From Hygrophila difformis (Eukaryota > Streptophyta > Magnoliopsida > Lamiales > Acanthaceae): DNA of 64,000 nt. Made by a program: the position numbers and the translations under genes. Below the pieces are notes generated by a model, which saw only the letters and a list, made by a program, of their open reading frames with translations, searched no databases and was not told the DNA's origin. This document shows positions 35,420-47,884 of the stretch, piece by piece. The DNA lies in the NCBI GenBank assembly GCA_030278955.1, contig JAOANR010000006.1:26047763-26111762 (forward strand). Reading direction: 5' to 3'. Positions within the stretch are counted from its first letter, which is position 1, and each line of letters begins with the position of its first letter.

Positions 35420-36833
35420 ATATTGCTCGTCCCTTGAGCAATGAGATCAATTAGCACATCAACTTGCCAATCAAGATAATAAAGATAAAGTCTTTATAGT
35501 TCTGCCAAATCATAGATTTCAACAATAAAATGAGATAAGAGGGTTCAAAGTTTAATGTACTAGAACTAGGCAAGTTGATATGCATCAGTTATTAGAACCA
35601 GATATCCAAAGCACTTACAATACAGAAAACAGATTAATTATACCTAGCACTCAATATGGGAAAGCGAATAATGTAAATATGCTTTTCTTTTCCAGTCTTT
35701 AAATATGCTCAATCTATGGCTAGGTTTCACTATATTCTAGACACTTTGGCTGAGTTGTAGACGGTTGAATTCCAAAAGCTACTCGTGTCACCGAATATGT
35801 GCCAGTCATCCAGTCAAGAGTTTATGAATTTTTATTTGATCACCCTATTTTTCTTCTTCTTCTTTTTTTTAATCTTGCATTCTTTAATTTTTCTTTTCTT
35901 TTTCTTTTTGCAAGATAACTTTTTTTTTTAACAGGGTTCTCACTCTGACTTTATTTCAATCAAGCATTTAAAAAGACTTAGAACGAGCATATTTATTTAT
36001 AAATAATGATAACTCTCCACATTTTAAATAACTAGTCTAATTAATCAAATAGTTTTCTGCAAAGCAAATAGAATTGTCATCAATAGCTCAAACAACTTGC
36101 ATAACAATTTGACAAAGTCTAGGACTTTAAACTAAGAAACCTAACACTCATTAAATTGTAAAATCGGATTAAAGCAGAACATTTAGACTTATTTGGATTT
36201 TCTCCAGATTGGCAATGATGTGATAATCTCCAAACAATAGCACCAATGGGAAAACACAATTTAAATTTAAAATAACTAGTCATGCATGTACCATTTTATT
36301 TAAAGCATAGTAATTAGTAAAATAAACTGAAATTAAATCAACCCAAGCTCTTACCATATTCTTCATGCAAATTGATAACATAATACATGAAAAGATCACA
36401 CCTGGAATATGTAGATCCTAGAAATTCTTTCACCGTATTGGATGTTCCCCTTTTGTTTGCTTCTCATGGCATATCCTGCTTCTTTTTATATTTATATGGT
36501 ATTTTCTCATACAAAAGATAATTGTTAGAACACATGGTAATTTATAGATTCAAGCAATTAAAATTCTATCCATTCTTTATTTAATTCAGATTTTTACTAT
36601 TTTATTTTGTAAATTTCAGATTTTTGATTTTTAAATAATTATTTCCATCCGTTAAATAAACAAGGACAGATTTAATTAAAATATTAAATTCCATAAATTT
36701 ACCAAAAGCAAAATACCACAAATTCTAGCAACTATTACATAAAGGTGCTAATTAAATAAGCAAAATAGTACCAAAATAATTCTAACTATTACAAATTAAA
36801 CCAAAAAGGGAGCAATCCTATCTAATAAAAAAT
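35420..36833 (-). other. Non-coding 3' stretch of element E
   Basis: About 1.4 kb between ORF-B and the purine tract with no convincing frame. It contains a long polypyrimidine tract on the plus strand (about 35845-35935), polypurine on the minus strand, with an ATCTTGC/GCAAGAT inverted pair inside it. Confidence 0.55.
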
Positions 36834-38290
36834 CTAAATTTCTAAAGATCCATCCGAATCACCTACTTCATTTTCCCTAGGAACATCATCATTCCCTGTA
36901 GAGCTCGAACTAGTAGTAGGAGGAATATATCGATCACCTAGACTTTCAGACATGAAGAATTCAAGTCTACTAGAAAGTTGTGTAATTTGTGCTCGTGTAC
37001 TATCATCCTTCCTCTTCATCTCCTCTCTAAGCTGATGAATCTCATAGGTCATCCTATTGATTGCGATCTCTGCAGGCTCTACCTTAGTACCAGATGTACT
37101 AGGTCTATCAGGATGACAAGTGGGTGTCCCACGGGATGTAGTAGGGTAACCAAGCTCTGCACACTTTATCCCAGGCTTCTTATAGAAATTCTTGAAAGAG
37201 ATAGGAGGCTTTGGCTTCACATCATGAGCATAGGCCGTCATATTCACTCCAGCTCTCTCACAAAGTGTCCAGATCAGTGCAGGAAATCCCAGCACAATCC
37301 GTGCAGTGTCAGACGCCATTTTATCCAACTCATATGCTATCATATCTCCAATGTCAATAGGTATCCCGTTCTTCACACAATACACAAAATAAAGCTCCTC
37401 TGCATTCGGTTGTGAAGTGTGTGAAGTGGGAAACACCTTATGCTTGTAGAGCAGGTAGATCTGATAAAGCGGTGCAGCCATTAGAGTGGCAACAACATTC
37501 TCCTTCTTCTCCCCTATATAGGCAACTTTCTTTTGAGTTTCGAACATCTCTTTCAAAATTCTTTTCTCCAATTCGGGTCCTCCTTCCTCTTCATGAATAG
37601 GGTCATGAAAGTGCTTCTTCTTTGTAGCTGGGCAAGAGACATCCACAGTACCATAAAGTTCATTGATTACTGCGGGACCATATGGCAAAGGCACTCCCCT
37701 AATCCATGAGGTATAACGATCATACTGAGCATTGCACAAGAACTGTCTGGTAAGCTCCCAAGAATAAACTCCTTCCGGATGCGCAGCAAATTTCATCCAT
37801 CCTCGACTCATGAGAGCATCATGAACCGAAAATCGCTCCATGTCAGCTTCAGTGAACCCTTTATCAGGAATAATCCATCTTTCCACCATCTTCTGATAAT
37901 AAGAATATGCAGTTTGATTGATGAAAATGGCCGGATTAAAAGTATCTCCTGTTAATTCTTCCAGAGGGGTAGTATCATTCTTTCTATTGTGACTCTTCCT
38001 CTTGGTTTTAGATTCACGAGGAATTTCTGGTGAGATTTCCTCCGGGGATTCAGCGACATCTTCTTCTTGCTGTGGATCATCCTCCGTTGGTTGAGCAGAA
38101 TTGAAAGAATATCGTAACCATTATATGAATCGGGAACTACCAGATTTTTCACAAACTCATCTTCAGCACCCACAGCAGCCGGCTCCAGAATGGGTTCATT
38201 AATTTCTGGTGTCTGTGATGGGGCAGGCTCTGTGACTTTCAATTTCTTTCCACCATTGTTTCTTGGGTTATTCTTTCTCTTTGATCTCAT
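36834..38290 (-). pseudogene. ORF-B: second copy of the Athila extra gene, one frameshift
   Basis: Starts at ATG 38290 in a good context (CCACC before it) with a basic, Asn/Lys-rich N-terminus. A frameshift near 38110 moves the reading to the frame that ends at 36834, so the product would stop at 37952. The second frame has the domain shared with ORF-A: a GFTEADM...SRGW start, YSWELTR, a PxPYGP segment, an SxTHTS-type segment, FPALIWTLC and, near the end, LEFFMSESLG. The domain resembles the family annotated as putative plant transposon protein, often found after pol in Athila elements. About 485 codons in total against 589 in ORF-A; the acidic tail is shorter. Confidence 0.8.
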
Positions 38291-38378
38291 GGTGGCAGAA
38301 TTTAAGAAGAAAGGATTGGGATTGGAAAGCTAATTAAACTGGAAGAAGAGAAAAATTGACAGATTTGAGAATGAGAGT

Positions 38379-38411
38379 ATGACCGATCGGTCATGGCTCT
38401 TTTAAAGGAGG
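38379..38411 (-). promoter_or_regulatory. Candidate promoter of ORF-B with a 16-bp palindrome
   Basis: On the minus strand a TATA-like TTTAAAAGAG (near 38406) is followed after a few bases by the perfect palindrome ATGACCGATCGGTCAT (38379-38394), then a pyrimidine-rich leader of about 90 bp and the ATG. The GGCGC array ends about 170 bp upstream. The layout suggests a separate start for ORF-B; not proven. Confidence 0.4.
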
Positions 38412-38577
38412 TGAAATCTTGATTTTGTTGAGATATGGCGGGATTGATTTAATCTAGATCCAAATATACCCTAAACATATGTTTTAGAGTCAGTATAATG
38501 TTGTTTAGGATCCCAAAAATCGATTAGATATGATTTGAATATTTTGGATTCGCGAATTTTAGAAAAATTTGCGTCAG

Positions 38578-38911
38578 TGGCGCAAAAAAATGGCGCAGAA
38601 GGTCACTTTTAGGCGCCACACAGCACAAATGGCGCATTTTGAAAATAATATGAATTTAAAAATAAGCCATGGCGCAAAAATTGGCGCAGGAAGGGAGTTT
38701 TATGCGCCACAAAGAAGAAGTGGCGCATCCTGAAGCAAACTTGGAAAAATTTTAATTCTGCGGCGCAAAAAGTGGCGCAGAAAGGCAGATTTATGCGCCA
38801 CCAAGCATGTGTGGCGCATTTTGGAAAAACTTAGAAAAATTTCTAAGTTTTCTGGCGCATAAAATGGCGCTTCAGGGCATTTTTAGGCGCCACCAAGCCT
38901 ATATGGCGCAT
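38578..38911 (-). repeat. Four-unit GGCGC hairpin array upstream of ORF-B
   Basis: Four units with the same plan as the LTR array, including GCGCCAC and GTGGCGC stems, but with different spacers, so not a recent copy. The near end lies about 290 bp upstream of the ORF-B start codon. Confidence 0.88.
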
Positions 38912-39352
38912 TATGTGCCAATTCGAGCAGAATGTGTTTTCCTAAGTTCTTCCCCATGATGTCCAAAATCTCCAAATCACTCAACAATACCAATTTCACT
39001 CCATCTACACCTCAATCTAGTCCAAATAAACTTCATTGATCTTTTTACCAGTTCAAAACAACTCAATTCAACATGTTATTGGTAAGAGCTACTTTATTGA
39101 ATTAAAAAGCAACTAGCAACCTTATAATCTAAATAAACACCATCTAATACTCCATCTAATCAAAAGACATGGATAATAGAAATAATATGTCTAAGATAGC
39201 AAAAATAATAAAAGAAAATAGAGTTAAGACAATTACAACCCAAATGTAAATAACTAAAATGTAGCAAAATAGCAATAGAGTCAAATACATAGGCCTATCA
39301 ATACATGTCATCTATAACGATCACAAGCCTATCTATCGCTCATCTCTCTCAC

Positions 39353-41122
39353 TCAGTCGGAGTCCTCAGAATCATCATCATCATTGTCTCCCACTTCTTC
39401 AGATCCATCCCCAGCATCAGCATCCTCAGCATCATCATCCTCAGCATCATCACTACCATCTCCAGAACCGACATAATCCTCATCATCATCGTCCTCAGAA
39501 GGTGTCTGAGGAGCGACATATCGCTGCCCTAGGCTCTGGGACATAAAATACTCCAGTCTGGCTGCATGGTAAGCTTGGGCTCGGGCATTCTTTTCAATCT
39601 GATCACTCAAAAAGTTTTGTCTCTGAGCTACCAACCTCATTCTCTCATCCATAGTGTTCATCCAATTTTGCTGGTTGGTCATCATCGTCTGCTGATCAAT
39701 CCTCAATGCCCTAGCCCAATCCGGCTCTCCCGGATACTGCTGATGTGACTGCTGCGACTGCTGTGGCTGAGCTCTGCCTCGTCCCCTACCTCTGCCTCTA
39801 CCACCTCGCGTACCCCGAGTGGACTGCGAAGGAGCCTCAGAATGCTCCTGGCTAGCATGTGAAGGTGCAGGTGGTGGTGACTGCCTGGGTAACTCTCTCG
39901 GGAGTATCATAGGCTTGCATCTAATGCCAGGCAGCTTGAAGTTCCTCTTCCCAAATGGAATAGGGGGCCTCATCCTCCAGTCTCTGTCAAACTGCCCCAT
40001 ATCCACTCCTGCCTGTGCACACAGCTGCCATATCAAGCTGGGAAACATAAGAGTTGATCTCTTAGACGCCCCCGGCGTCTGTCTCAACTCTAGTGATATA
40101 AGCTCTCCCATGTTAACCGGGCTCCCCACTTTGATGCAGTATGGGACATACATATCCAAGGCAGTAGGTCCAGAGGTGTGAGTCGAAGGACTCAATCTAG
40201 ATCTGTAGAACATGAGCAGCTGATACATGGGTGCATCCATATCAGGCCCATGTAGCCTACTCATGTCATCGTCATCGTATGTGAGGACATCCTCCTGACC
40301 CTCAAACATCGACATCAAAACAAGCTTCTTGAACTCCTCCCTATCATCAGCCCTCATCACTGGCTCCCAAAAGTCTCTGCCGTAAGGCACATCCACTACT
40401 CCAAAAAATTGGTTGATGTGCTGAGGAGTGATGGGTACTCTAACCCCGAAAATCCACGAATCCTCCTCCTCAGCGTTGGCTAAGAACAGCCTAGTCAACT
40501 CCCACGAATATGATCCGGCTGGATGTCTGACGAATCTCTCCCAACCTCTGGATCTGATAGCATCACGGAGTAGGGGGTGCTGCAGATCTCTGTCTGAAAA
40601 TCCTCTATCGGCAATGATCCCCTTCTTTTGAAACCTCTTGTATAGCTCGTAGGCTCTGGCACTCCTAAACACAGTGGCATCAAATATGCCCGGGCTGACA
40701 TAAAACAACTCGGGTACATAAGCTCTCGGATCTTGCTTTTTCGGTCCTCCCCTATCCTGCTGCTCCTCCTGCTCCTCCTGATCAACCTCCTCCTCATCTT
40801 CCTCTCCTCCTACAGCCTCAGGGACAGGCTCCTCTATGACTAGTGCTGCAGATCTCCCCCTCCTAGGTCGAGAGGAAGTGGAACTCGTGACAGGTGCCTT
40901 CCCCCGAGAGGCTCTAGAGGGGGCCTGTGAATGATCGGACGTCTCAGGCTGAATGGTCTGATCGGGCTGGTCAGGCTGATCAGGCTGATTGACCTCCTGA
41001 TGGTCATCAGCTGGTACTGTGGTATGTCTAGAAGATGCACCACTCCTGGACTTGTTCCTCCTAAAATAGGAGAGAAGTCCCTTGGACTTGGAGGCACCAC
41101 CTGATCCCTGTGGATGATCCAT
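39353..41122 (-). CDS. ORF-A: first copy of the Athila extra gene (plant transposon protein domain)
   Basis: An intact frame of 589 codons from ATG 41122; the open frame upstream lacks an ATG, and TTGGTACAG just before the ATG could be a splice acceptor. Residues about 1-100: basic, Ser/Pro/Gln-rich. About 150-400: the domain also seen in ORF-B (GFSDRDL, SRGWERF, YSWELTR, MFPSLIWQLC). About 430-460: Gly-Arg repeats then Gln-rich, as in RNA-binding proteins. About 500-540: LEYFMSQSLGQRY. The last 45 residues are almost all Asp, Glu, Ser and Gly. No transmembrane segment is obvious, so it is not a clear envelope protein. Function unknown; nucleic-acid binding is a guess from the RGR tract. Confidence 0.82.
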   Translation of the reverse strand: MDHPQGSGGASKSKGLLSYFRRNKSRSGASSRHTTVPADDHQEVNQPDQPDQPDQTIQPETSDHSQAPSRASRGKAPVTSSTSSRPRRGRSAALVIEEPVPEAVGGEEDEEEVDQEEQEEQQDRGGPKKQDPRAYVPELFYVSPGIFDATVFRSARAYELYKRFQKKGIIADRGFSDRDLQHPLLRDAIRSRGWERFVRHPAGSYSWELTRLFLANAEEEDSWIFGVRVPITPQHINQFFGVVDVPYGRDFWEPVMRADDREEFKKLVLMSMFEGQEDVLTYDDDDMSRLHGPDMDAPMYQLLMFYRSRLSPSTHTSGPTALDMYVPYCIKVGSPVNMGELISLELRQTPGASKRSTLMFPSLIWQLCAQAGVDMGQFDRDWRMRPPIPFGKRNFKLPGIRCKPMILPRELPRQSPPPAPSHASQEHSEAPSQSTRGTRGGRGRGRGRGRAQPQQSQQSHQQYPGEPDWARALRIDQQTMMTNQQNWMNTMDERMRLVAQRQNFLSDQIEKNARAQAYHAARLEYFMSQSLGQRYVAPQTPSEDDDDEDYVGSGDGSDDAEDDDAEDADAGDGSEEVGDNDDDDSEDSD

Positions 41123-42426
41123 CTGTACCAAATTTTTAGTGCGGAGTCTGCGATTTTAAAAAATATGCTCATCAGGAATAGGAGTCGGAACGCTATCCGG
41201 TGACTGTGGATCATAAATCCCCATTCTCCCCTCGGGCATGGGTATATACCTATAACCCGATTTCTTAGGGAGGTTTGGAGGATTATACATTATTTCAGTA
41301 CCTGGTTGTACAAAAACTCTGGGTTAGTATCATATATATGCATTGCCTCCCATCCTCACACTTAAGTTTAAACCAAAGGTTTAACTTAAGTGTTAAGTAT
41401 AAAGCAAACATATACATCAACCTAGAATATGGGATTTAAATAACTCAATGACCAAGATGTTGCAGTTTAAAAATTATGAATCCTAAACTTCGTTTAAACA
41501 TAACACCCGTTTTCTTTTAAAGTTTAAAATTCATACTCAACATGTCTTTTTTTTAATAAAAACTCTAATTTTATTAGATTATCAGATTAGATAGATAAAA
41601 ATAACCTAAATTAATGAAGTAATACATCTAAAATGGTTTAAATTAATATTTAAATCCATTCCATTTTATTCAAAAGACAAATTAACCTATTATAATTAAC
41701 TAAATTACAAATAAGAGAGTTTTATCAAAACATGGTTTAATTAACTCATATTATGAAAAACATGGAATTTTTGACAAGAAAATAACTTTATATTTTTAAT
41801 ATCACTAAAATGACATATTCTAGTAATGTTTCATCCATTTGATTAATCAAAAATGTCATTTTAATTAATTTAAACTAATTTTCAGATTTAAAAATACTCA
41901 AAAATTCCAACTTTTAATGTTAATCCAAAAATTTCACATTATGCATTCAAACCATGTTCTACAACACTTGTTCATGTTCACGTTAGAATTTAGACAATCA
42001 AAATCAAATTTCATCCCACATTCTACAAAAACCCAAAATTCAAGTAACAATACCAATACTAAAATTAATGCAATCCAAAGCACTAGAATATGATAATACT
42101 TGAATTAGGATAGCCATTCTTACCTAGATTGAAAGATTTGAACACTTTGAAGAGGAATCCCCAAAATTTAAAGAACTAGGGTTGAAGAACCCTAATTTGG
42201 TTAAAACAAAACAAAATTTGGGTTTTGGGATGAGAATTTGAACAATGTAGATAAAAATTGATAGGAAGAAACAAGGATTGGAAGAATTTTTACCTAAGTG
42301 TCGCGGATTGTGTCGCTTGGGAGAAGAGGAATGCGTCGGTCTTGAGGAGGAGAAGGCAAAATTTTCGAATGGAATGAAAAGAGAAGAAGGATTTTGGGGT
42401 TAAAAAACCCGATCCAGAACCGGGTC
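41123..42426 (-). other. Leader region of ORF-A
   Basis: About 1.3 kb between the hairpin array and ORF-A. It contains a pyrimidine-rich stretch, donor-like CACTTAG/GTAAAA (near 42290) and CTAG/GTAAGA (near 42120), and the internal purine tract at 41351-41365. This looks like a spliced 5' untranslated region. No separate coding frame is supported. Confidence 0.45.
41351..41365 (-). other. Internal copy of the polypurine tract
   Basis: The minus strand TTAAGTGTGAGGATG is identical to the tract beside the 3' LTR (35405-35419) and continues as purines (GGGAGGCA). It may act as a second plus-strand primer, or mark a duplicated block. Confidence 0.6.
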
Positions 42427-42778
42427 TGGCGCCCTGACCCGCCGGGCCAGGCGCCAAAATGGCGCTTGAGTGGTGTTTTAGGCGCCACTCAGTACAAGTG
42501 GCGCGTGGGTATTTTCTGAAAAATCCCAAGTCCGAAAATGGCGCGTCCAACGGCGCTCGGGAGTACTTTTATGCGCCACTCAGTACAAGTGGCGCATAAC
42601 CTGACTTCAAAATTTTCCAGGATAAAAATGGCGCATAAAGTGGCGCTGGAGAGCAGTTTTAGGCGCCACTCAGTGTGTGTGGCGCATAAACTGACTCCAA
42701 ATTTTTCCAAGGTTGAAATTGGCGCATACTGTGGCGCCTGAGCTCGATTTTGGGCGCCACCAAGAAGGTGTGGCGCCT
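42427..42778 (-). repeat. Four-unit GGCGC hairpin array between pol and ORF-A
   Basis: Four units of about 85 bp, again TGGCGC pairs followed by GCGCCAC-loop-GTGGCGC stems. Spacers differ from the other arrays. One end unit is more CG-rich (CCCGCCGGGCC). The 512 bp between this array and pol hold no gene. Confidence 0.88.
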
Positions 42779-43291
42779 GAACTGAGTCTGTGATACTCGA
42801 ATTTTAGCTCAAACTCAACCAAAATGATAGTCAATTCAATCCCTAAGGTTAGTAAGTCAGATTTAGCATATGTAACCTCCCTAAATCCTCCCGGATCATA
42901 ATTCTCCTCAATTAGTTAAATTATTCGCATGAAACTCCCCCTTCTACATCTCCATCAAGTCAACTTGCACATATCAAGATCAATCACCAAGCACACAAAC
43001 TTACATTCATTTCTCACATTTTGCTACTTGTTCTAATTCATAGGCAATGTCCTACTCAATTTATTGAACACATGCGAATAACATAGTATAAAATTTAAAC
43101 AACATAATTAAAATAAAAACACAACTTAAATTAACAAAAGCAGTAAAACAACTAAAAGCACATCAACAATAAAATGCAAAATATTTTTGTCTTTTTCCGT
43201 CATTTTATAATTTTTATTGGTTTTTATAAATTTTAATAAAACAAAACTCAACATAATTAAACATGCAATGCAAATACTTCAATAAGCAGAT

Positions 43292-46200
43292 TTAAATAAC
43301 CAAAGGCTTAACATTAATTTGTTCGATGAATTTAACTTCATCTCCAAAATAATGTTTAAGTCTTTGACCATTTACAGTAAATTCCCTTTCATCTTCAGCT
43401 TTTAAAACTACTGCACCATTATCCAACACTTTAACAATCCTAAAAGGCCCTGACCATTTAGTCTTCAATTTACCAGGAAACACTTTAAATCTAGAATTAT
43501 ATAAAAGCACTAATTGACCAGCTTCAAACACCTTAGGCCTAAGCATTTTATCATGATAAAGCTTTGCTCTTTCTTTATAAATTAAAGCATTGTCATAAGC
43601 ATGACGCCTTATTTCTTCTAACTCATTAAGATCTATCTTTCTTTTCTCTTGAGCTTCTTTAAATTCAAAATTCAATTTCTTCATAGCCCAAAGTGATTTA
43701 AACTCAAGTTCAAAAGGTAAATGACAAGCTTTACCATAAACTAATTTAAAAGGAGTCATACCTATAGGTGTTTTAAAGGCTGTCCTATAAGCCCACAATG
43801 CTTCATCTAACTTAAAAGCCCAATCTTTTCTAGATTTTCCTACCGTAGCTTCCAAAATCTTTTTAATCTCACGATTAGTGACTTCTACCTGCCCATTGGC
43901 TTGAGGATGATAGGGTGTTGTTATCCTATGATGAACATGAAATCTAGATAACAATTGATTAACAGCCCTATTAACAAAATGAGATCCACCATCACTAATG
44001 ATCGCTTTAGGCACACCGAAACGAGTAAAGATTTGCTTTTTCAGAAATTTAATCACTTGTTTAGCGTCATTTAAAGCACATGATTCAGCCTCTACCCATT
44101 TTGAAACATACTCAACAGCAACAAGAATATACAGTTTCCCATTAGATGGTGGAAATGGACCCATGAAATCAATTCCCCACAAGTCAAACAACTCAACAGG
44201 CATAATTCCTTTTAATGGCATTTCATCCCTTTTAGTGATATTACCAGCCCTTTGACATACATCACATTTTAGCACAAATGATCTAGCATCACGATAAATA
44301 TTAGGCCAATATAAACCACATTCGAGTACCTTATGAGCTGTCCTATTCGGTCCAACATGTCCTCCTCCAAGTCCTTCGTGGCAAGCCTTTAATACTTTTT
44401 CAAAATCTTCATCGGGGATGCATCTCCTTACGATTTGATCTGAACAGAGTCTAAACAAATAAGGTTCATCCCAAATAAAATATTTAGCATCAGTTTTAAA
44501 TTTTTGTTTCTGGCTATGCCATTTTAGATGATCAGGAATTACACCACATACTAAATAATTCACAAAATCAGCAAACCACGGATCAGAGGAAGTGCTATTT
44601 ATTAAATACAAATTTTCATCAGGAAATGCATCATTAATTAATCTTTCTTCCCCTTTTTCATGCTCAAGTCTAGATAAATGATCAGCTACAGGATTCTCAT
44701 CTCCTTTTCTATCTTTAATTTCCAAGTCAAATTCCTGTAACAATAATACCCATCTAATTAACCGTGGTTTAGCATCTTTCTTTGCAAACAGATATTTAAT
44801 AGCAGCATGATCAGTGTAAACTACAGTTTTTGAGCCTATCAGATATGGCCTAAATTTTTCACATGCATAAACAACAGATAAAAGTTCTTTTTCAGTGGTG
44901 GCATAATTTTTCTGTGCAGTATTTAAAGCCTGACTAGCATAATAAATAACATGAAGTTTCTTATCCTTTCGTTGACCCAATACTGCTCCAACAGCAAAGT
45001 CACTAGCATCGCTCATGATCTCGAATGGCAGACTCCAGTCAGGTGGCTGAATAATTGGTGCTGTCACCAATGCTTCCTTGATCCTATTGAACGCCTCAAT
45101 ACACTCATCAGTAAAATCAAACTCAACATCTTTACATAGCAGCTTAAACAGAGGTAATGCAATTTTTGAAAAATCTTTTATGAACCTTCGATAAAATCCA
45201 GCATGACCCAGAAAACTTCTTAAAGTTTTTAAATTAGTAGGAGGTGGGATTTTAGCAATTACTTCTACTTTAGCCCTATCAACTTCAATGCCATTTTTAG
45301 AAATCCTATGTCCTAAGACAATACCTTCATTAACCATAAAATGACATTTTTCCCAATTAAGAACTAAATTTGACTCTTCACATCTAATCAGAACTTTTTC
45401 CAAGTTAATTAAGCATTTTTCAAAATCAGACCCGAATACAGAAAAATCATCCATAAATACCTCAATGCATGTCTCAATTAAATCAGAAAATATAGACATC
45501 ATGCATCTCTGAAATGTAGCTGGAGCATTACACAAACCAAATGGCATTCTCCTATATGCAAATGTACCGTAAGGACATGTAAATGTAGTTTTATCTTGAT
45601 CCTCAGGTGCAATTGGAACTTGATTATAACCAGAATAGCCATCTAAAAAGCAATAAAACTCATGACCAGCTAAACGCTCTAACATTTGATCAATAAAAGG
45701 CAGTGGAAAATGATCTTTCCTAGTCTTATCATTCAATCTCCTATAATCAATGCATACACGCCATCCAGTAGTAGGTCTAGTAGGTACTAATTCACCATTT
45801 TCATTTCTAATCACAGTCATACCTCCCTTTTTAGGCACTACTTGAACCGGACTCACCCACTGACTATCAGAAATAGGATAGATAATACCTGCATCGAGTA
45901 GTTTAATAACCTCTGATCTTACAGCTTCTTGTAGATGTGGATTCAATCTCCTCTGGGGCTGTCTCACTGGCTTGTCATCCTCCTCCATATAAATCCGATG
46001 TGTACACAATGCTGGACTCAGTCCCTTGATGTCAGCTATCGTCCAACCTATTGCTCTAACATGCTTACTCAACACTTGGGTTAATGCATTTAATTGATTA
46101 TCATTCAATTTATTACTTGCAATAACAGGTAACGTATCATTCTCACCAAGAAAAACATACCTCAAATGTGATGGCAGCTCTTTCAATGTCAATGTAGGTG

Positions 46201-47884
46201 GCTTTTCAACAGACGGGACTAACTTGGATTCTTCTATTGCACATGTTACTTGCACAGGTAATCCTCCCTCACACTTACTTTCAGCTAAGTCCTCACAACT
46301 CTCCACTAACTGCTCAAATTTCCTATAGGGATCGTGTCTAGCAAAGAACTCTCTCTCAATCACCTCATCCTCCTGATAGACAGCTGTGACTCTATTACAC
46401 GGGTAGGTATCAGAACTAGCGTGTTGTGTTTTAGTTGTCTTAGAAATGTCAAACGACACTTGTTCATTACCTACTTTAAGTGTAATTTTACCATCATCCA
46501 TATCAACCATAGCCCTACCAGTTTGCAAAAATGGTCTACCTAAAATCAGAGGAATATCAATGTCTTTTTCCATATCAAGAACAACAAAGTCAACAGGGAA
46601 AATGAAGCTCTCTACTTGAACAGGAACATCTTCTACAATGCCTAAAGGAGTCCTAATAGATCTATCAGCAAGCTGTAACTGCATCCTAGTAGGCTTCACA
46701 ACTCCTACTCCTAGTTCTCTAAAGACATGTAGAGGCATCAGATTAATACTAGACCCGAGATCACACAAAGCTTTGTTGAATTCTTTAGTGCCAATAATGC
46801 ACGGAATAGTATAACTCCCAGGATCTTTTTGTTTAATAGGTTGCCTTCTTTGTAAAATTGCACTGCATTCCCCTGTCAGTGTCACTTTCTCTTCATCATC
46901 AACACTCCTCTTTTTTGATAGAATTTCTTTTAAAAACTTAGCATACACAGGCATTTGTGCAATGGCATCAGAGAAAGGAATATCAATTCTTAAATTTTTA
47001 AAGACTTCTAAAAATTTAGCATAGTCTTTATCTTCCTTAGCCCTCTTAAGACGCTGTGGATATGGAATAGGTGGCTGATATGGCTTGACTGAGACAGCAG
47101 ACTTTCCTTTACCCTTATCTTGTTCAACTCGAAGTTTCTCACTCTCCTTAGGCTCATCAGTGTTTTTATGCTGACTTTCTTTCTCTGTATCCTCATTTTG
47201 ATCCTCTATAGCATCAGCTAAAACCTCTGGATCATCTAAGGTAGGGTAAGGATTGGGTAATTCCTTTTTGTTTCTTAAAGTGATTGCTTTACATTGCTCT
47301 TTTGGATTAGGATCAGGCATGCTTGGTAGTGTTCCTTGCTGTCTATTTGAAGTGTCCCTAGCAATTTGACCAACTTGCACTTCTAAATTTCTCATTGAGG
47401 CTTGCATTTGCTGAATTGTTTGTTGTTGAGACACGATTGTGCTCATTAACTCTTTTAAATTAACCTCATCACTTACTTGATTTTGTTGCAGCTGTTGTTG
47501 AGGTTGAAAGTTCCTAGGCTGTTGGTTAGGGTAAAAAGGTTGATTCTGATTTCTGTTTTGATTATAGTTTTGGTTTTGATTTTGGTTTTGAAAATTCTGG
47601 TTTTGATTTGGATTTTGATTTGGGTAATTTTGATTTTGGTTTTGTGGATAAGATTGACGGTTGTTTTGTGAATAAGTGTTTTGTTGGAATTGAGAATTCT
47701 GATTTGGATAGAAGTTTTGATTTTGAGGACGGTTTTGATTGTAGTTTTGCTGCCTATTTTCCATGTAGTTCACATCTTCCACTTGCTCCTCAGTCCCCTC
47801 ACACTGCATAGTTTCTTGAAGTCCTTGATCAAGCAAGTGACAAGCTGACGACTCGTGAGGTCCATGACAAATACCGCATCTCAC
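43292..47884 (-). CDS. Intact gag 3' end and pol polyprotein of element E
   Basis: A 1,530-codon frame without stops. Its first codon is GTG within a longer gag frame, so the start is not real. Order (residues): CCHC-like knuckle 3-15; Asn/Gln-rich linker 40-135; aspartic protease with CDLGSS near 375; RT with FLDGYSG near 747 and FMDD at 810-813; RNase H about 950-1080; integrase HHCC then D-D-E ([23 protein letters not shown]), about 1180-1370; C-terminal KxKWSGPF module; no chromodomain. All catalytic residues looked for are present. Only gag damage upstream prevents a full polyprotein. Confidence 0.93.
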   Translation of the reverse strand: MRCGICHGPHESSACHLLDQGLQETMQCEGTEEQVEDVNYMENRQQNYNQNRPQNQNFYPNQNSQFQQNTYSQNNRQSYPQNQNQNYPNQNPNQNQNFQNQNQNQNYNQNRNQNQPFYPNQQPRNFQPQQQLQQNQVSDEVNLKELMSTIVSQQQTIQQMQASMRNLEVQVGQIARDTSNRQQGTLPSMPDPNPKEQCKAITLRNKKELPNPYPTLDDPEVLADAIEDQNEDTEKESQHKNTDEPKESEKLRVEQDKGKGKSAVSVKPYQPPIPYPQRLKRAKEDKDYAKFLEVFKNLRIDIPFSDAIAQMPVYAKFLKEILSKKRSVDDEEKVTLTGECSAILQRRQPIKQKDPGSYTIPCIIGTKEFNKALCDLGSSINLMPLHVFRELGVGVVKPTRMQLQLADRSIRTPLGIVEDVPVQVESFIFPVDFVVLDMEKDIDIPLILGRPFLQTGRAMVDMDDGKITLKVGNEQVSFDISKTTKTQHASSDTYPCNRVTAVYQEDEVIEREFFARHDPYRKFEQLVESCEDLAESKCEGGLPVQVTCAIEESKLVPSVEKPPTLTLKELPSHLRYVFLGENDTLPVIASNKLNDNQLNALTQVLSKHVRAIGWTIADIKGLSPALCTHRIYMEEDDKPVRQPQRRLNPHLQEAVRSEVIKLLDAGIIYPISDSQWVSPVQVVPKKGGMTVIRNENGELVPTRPTTGWRVCIDYRRLNDKTRKDHFPLPFIDQMLERLAGHEFYCFLDGYSGYNQVPIAPEDQDKTTFTCPYGTFAYRRMPFGLCNAPATFQRCMMSIFSDLIETCIEVFMDDFSVFGSDFEKCLINLEKVLIRCEESNLVLNWEKCHFMVNEGIVLGHRISKNGIEVDRAKVEVIAKIPPPTNLKTLRSFLGHAGFYRRFIKDFSKIALPLFKLLCKDVEFDFTDECIEAFNRIKEALVTAPIIQPPDWSLPFEIMSDASDFAVGAVLGQRKDKKLHVIYYASQALNTAQKNYATTEKELLSVVYACEKFRPYLIGSKTVVYTDHAAIKYLFAKKDAKPRLIRWVLLLQEFDLEIKDRKGDENPVADHLSRLEHEKGEERLINDAFPDENLYLINSTSSDPWFADFVNYLVCGVIPDHLKWHSQKQKFKTDAKYFIWDEPYLFRLCSDQIVRRCIPDEDFEKVLKACHEGLGGGHVGPNRTAHKVLECGLYWPNIYRDARSFVLKCDVCQRAGNITKRDEMPLKGIMPVELFDLWGIDFMGPFPPSNGKLYILVAVEYVSKWVEAESCALNDAKQVIKFLKKQIFTRFGVPKAIISDGGSHFVNRAVNQLLSRFHVHHRITTPYHPQANGQVEVTNREIKKILEATVGKSRKDWAFKLDEALWAYRTAFKTPIGMTPFKLVYGKACHLPFELEFKSLWAMKKLNFEFKEAQEKRKIDLNELEEIRRHAYDNALIYKERAKLYHDKMLRPKVFEAGQLVLLYNSRFKVFPGKLKTKWSGPFRIVKVLDNGAVVLKAEDEREFTVNGQRLKHYFGDEVKFIEQINVKPLVI

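Noticed and set aside
39305..40631. Plus-strand frames opposite ORF-A
   Set aside because: Shadows of the Asp/Glu- and Arg-rich coding sequence on the other strand.
39353..41122. Envelope protein call for ORF-A
   Set aside because: No signal peptide or transmembrane segment seen; the shared domain is that of the plant transposon protein family.
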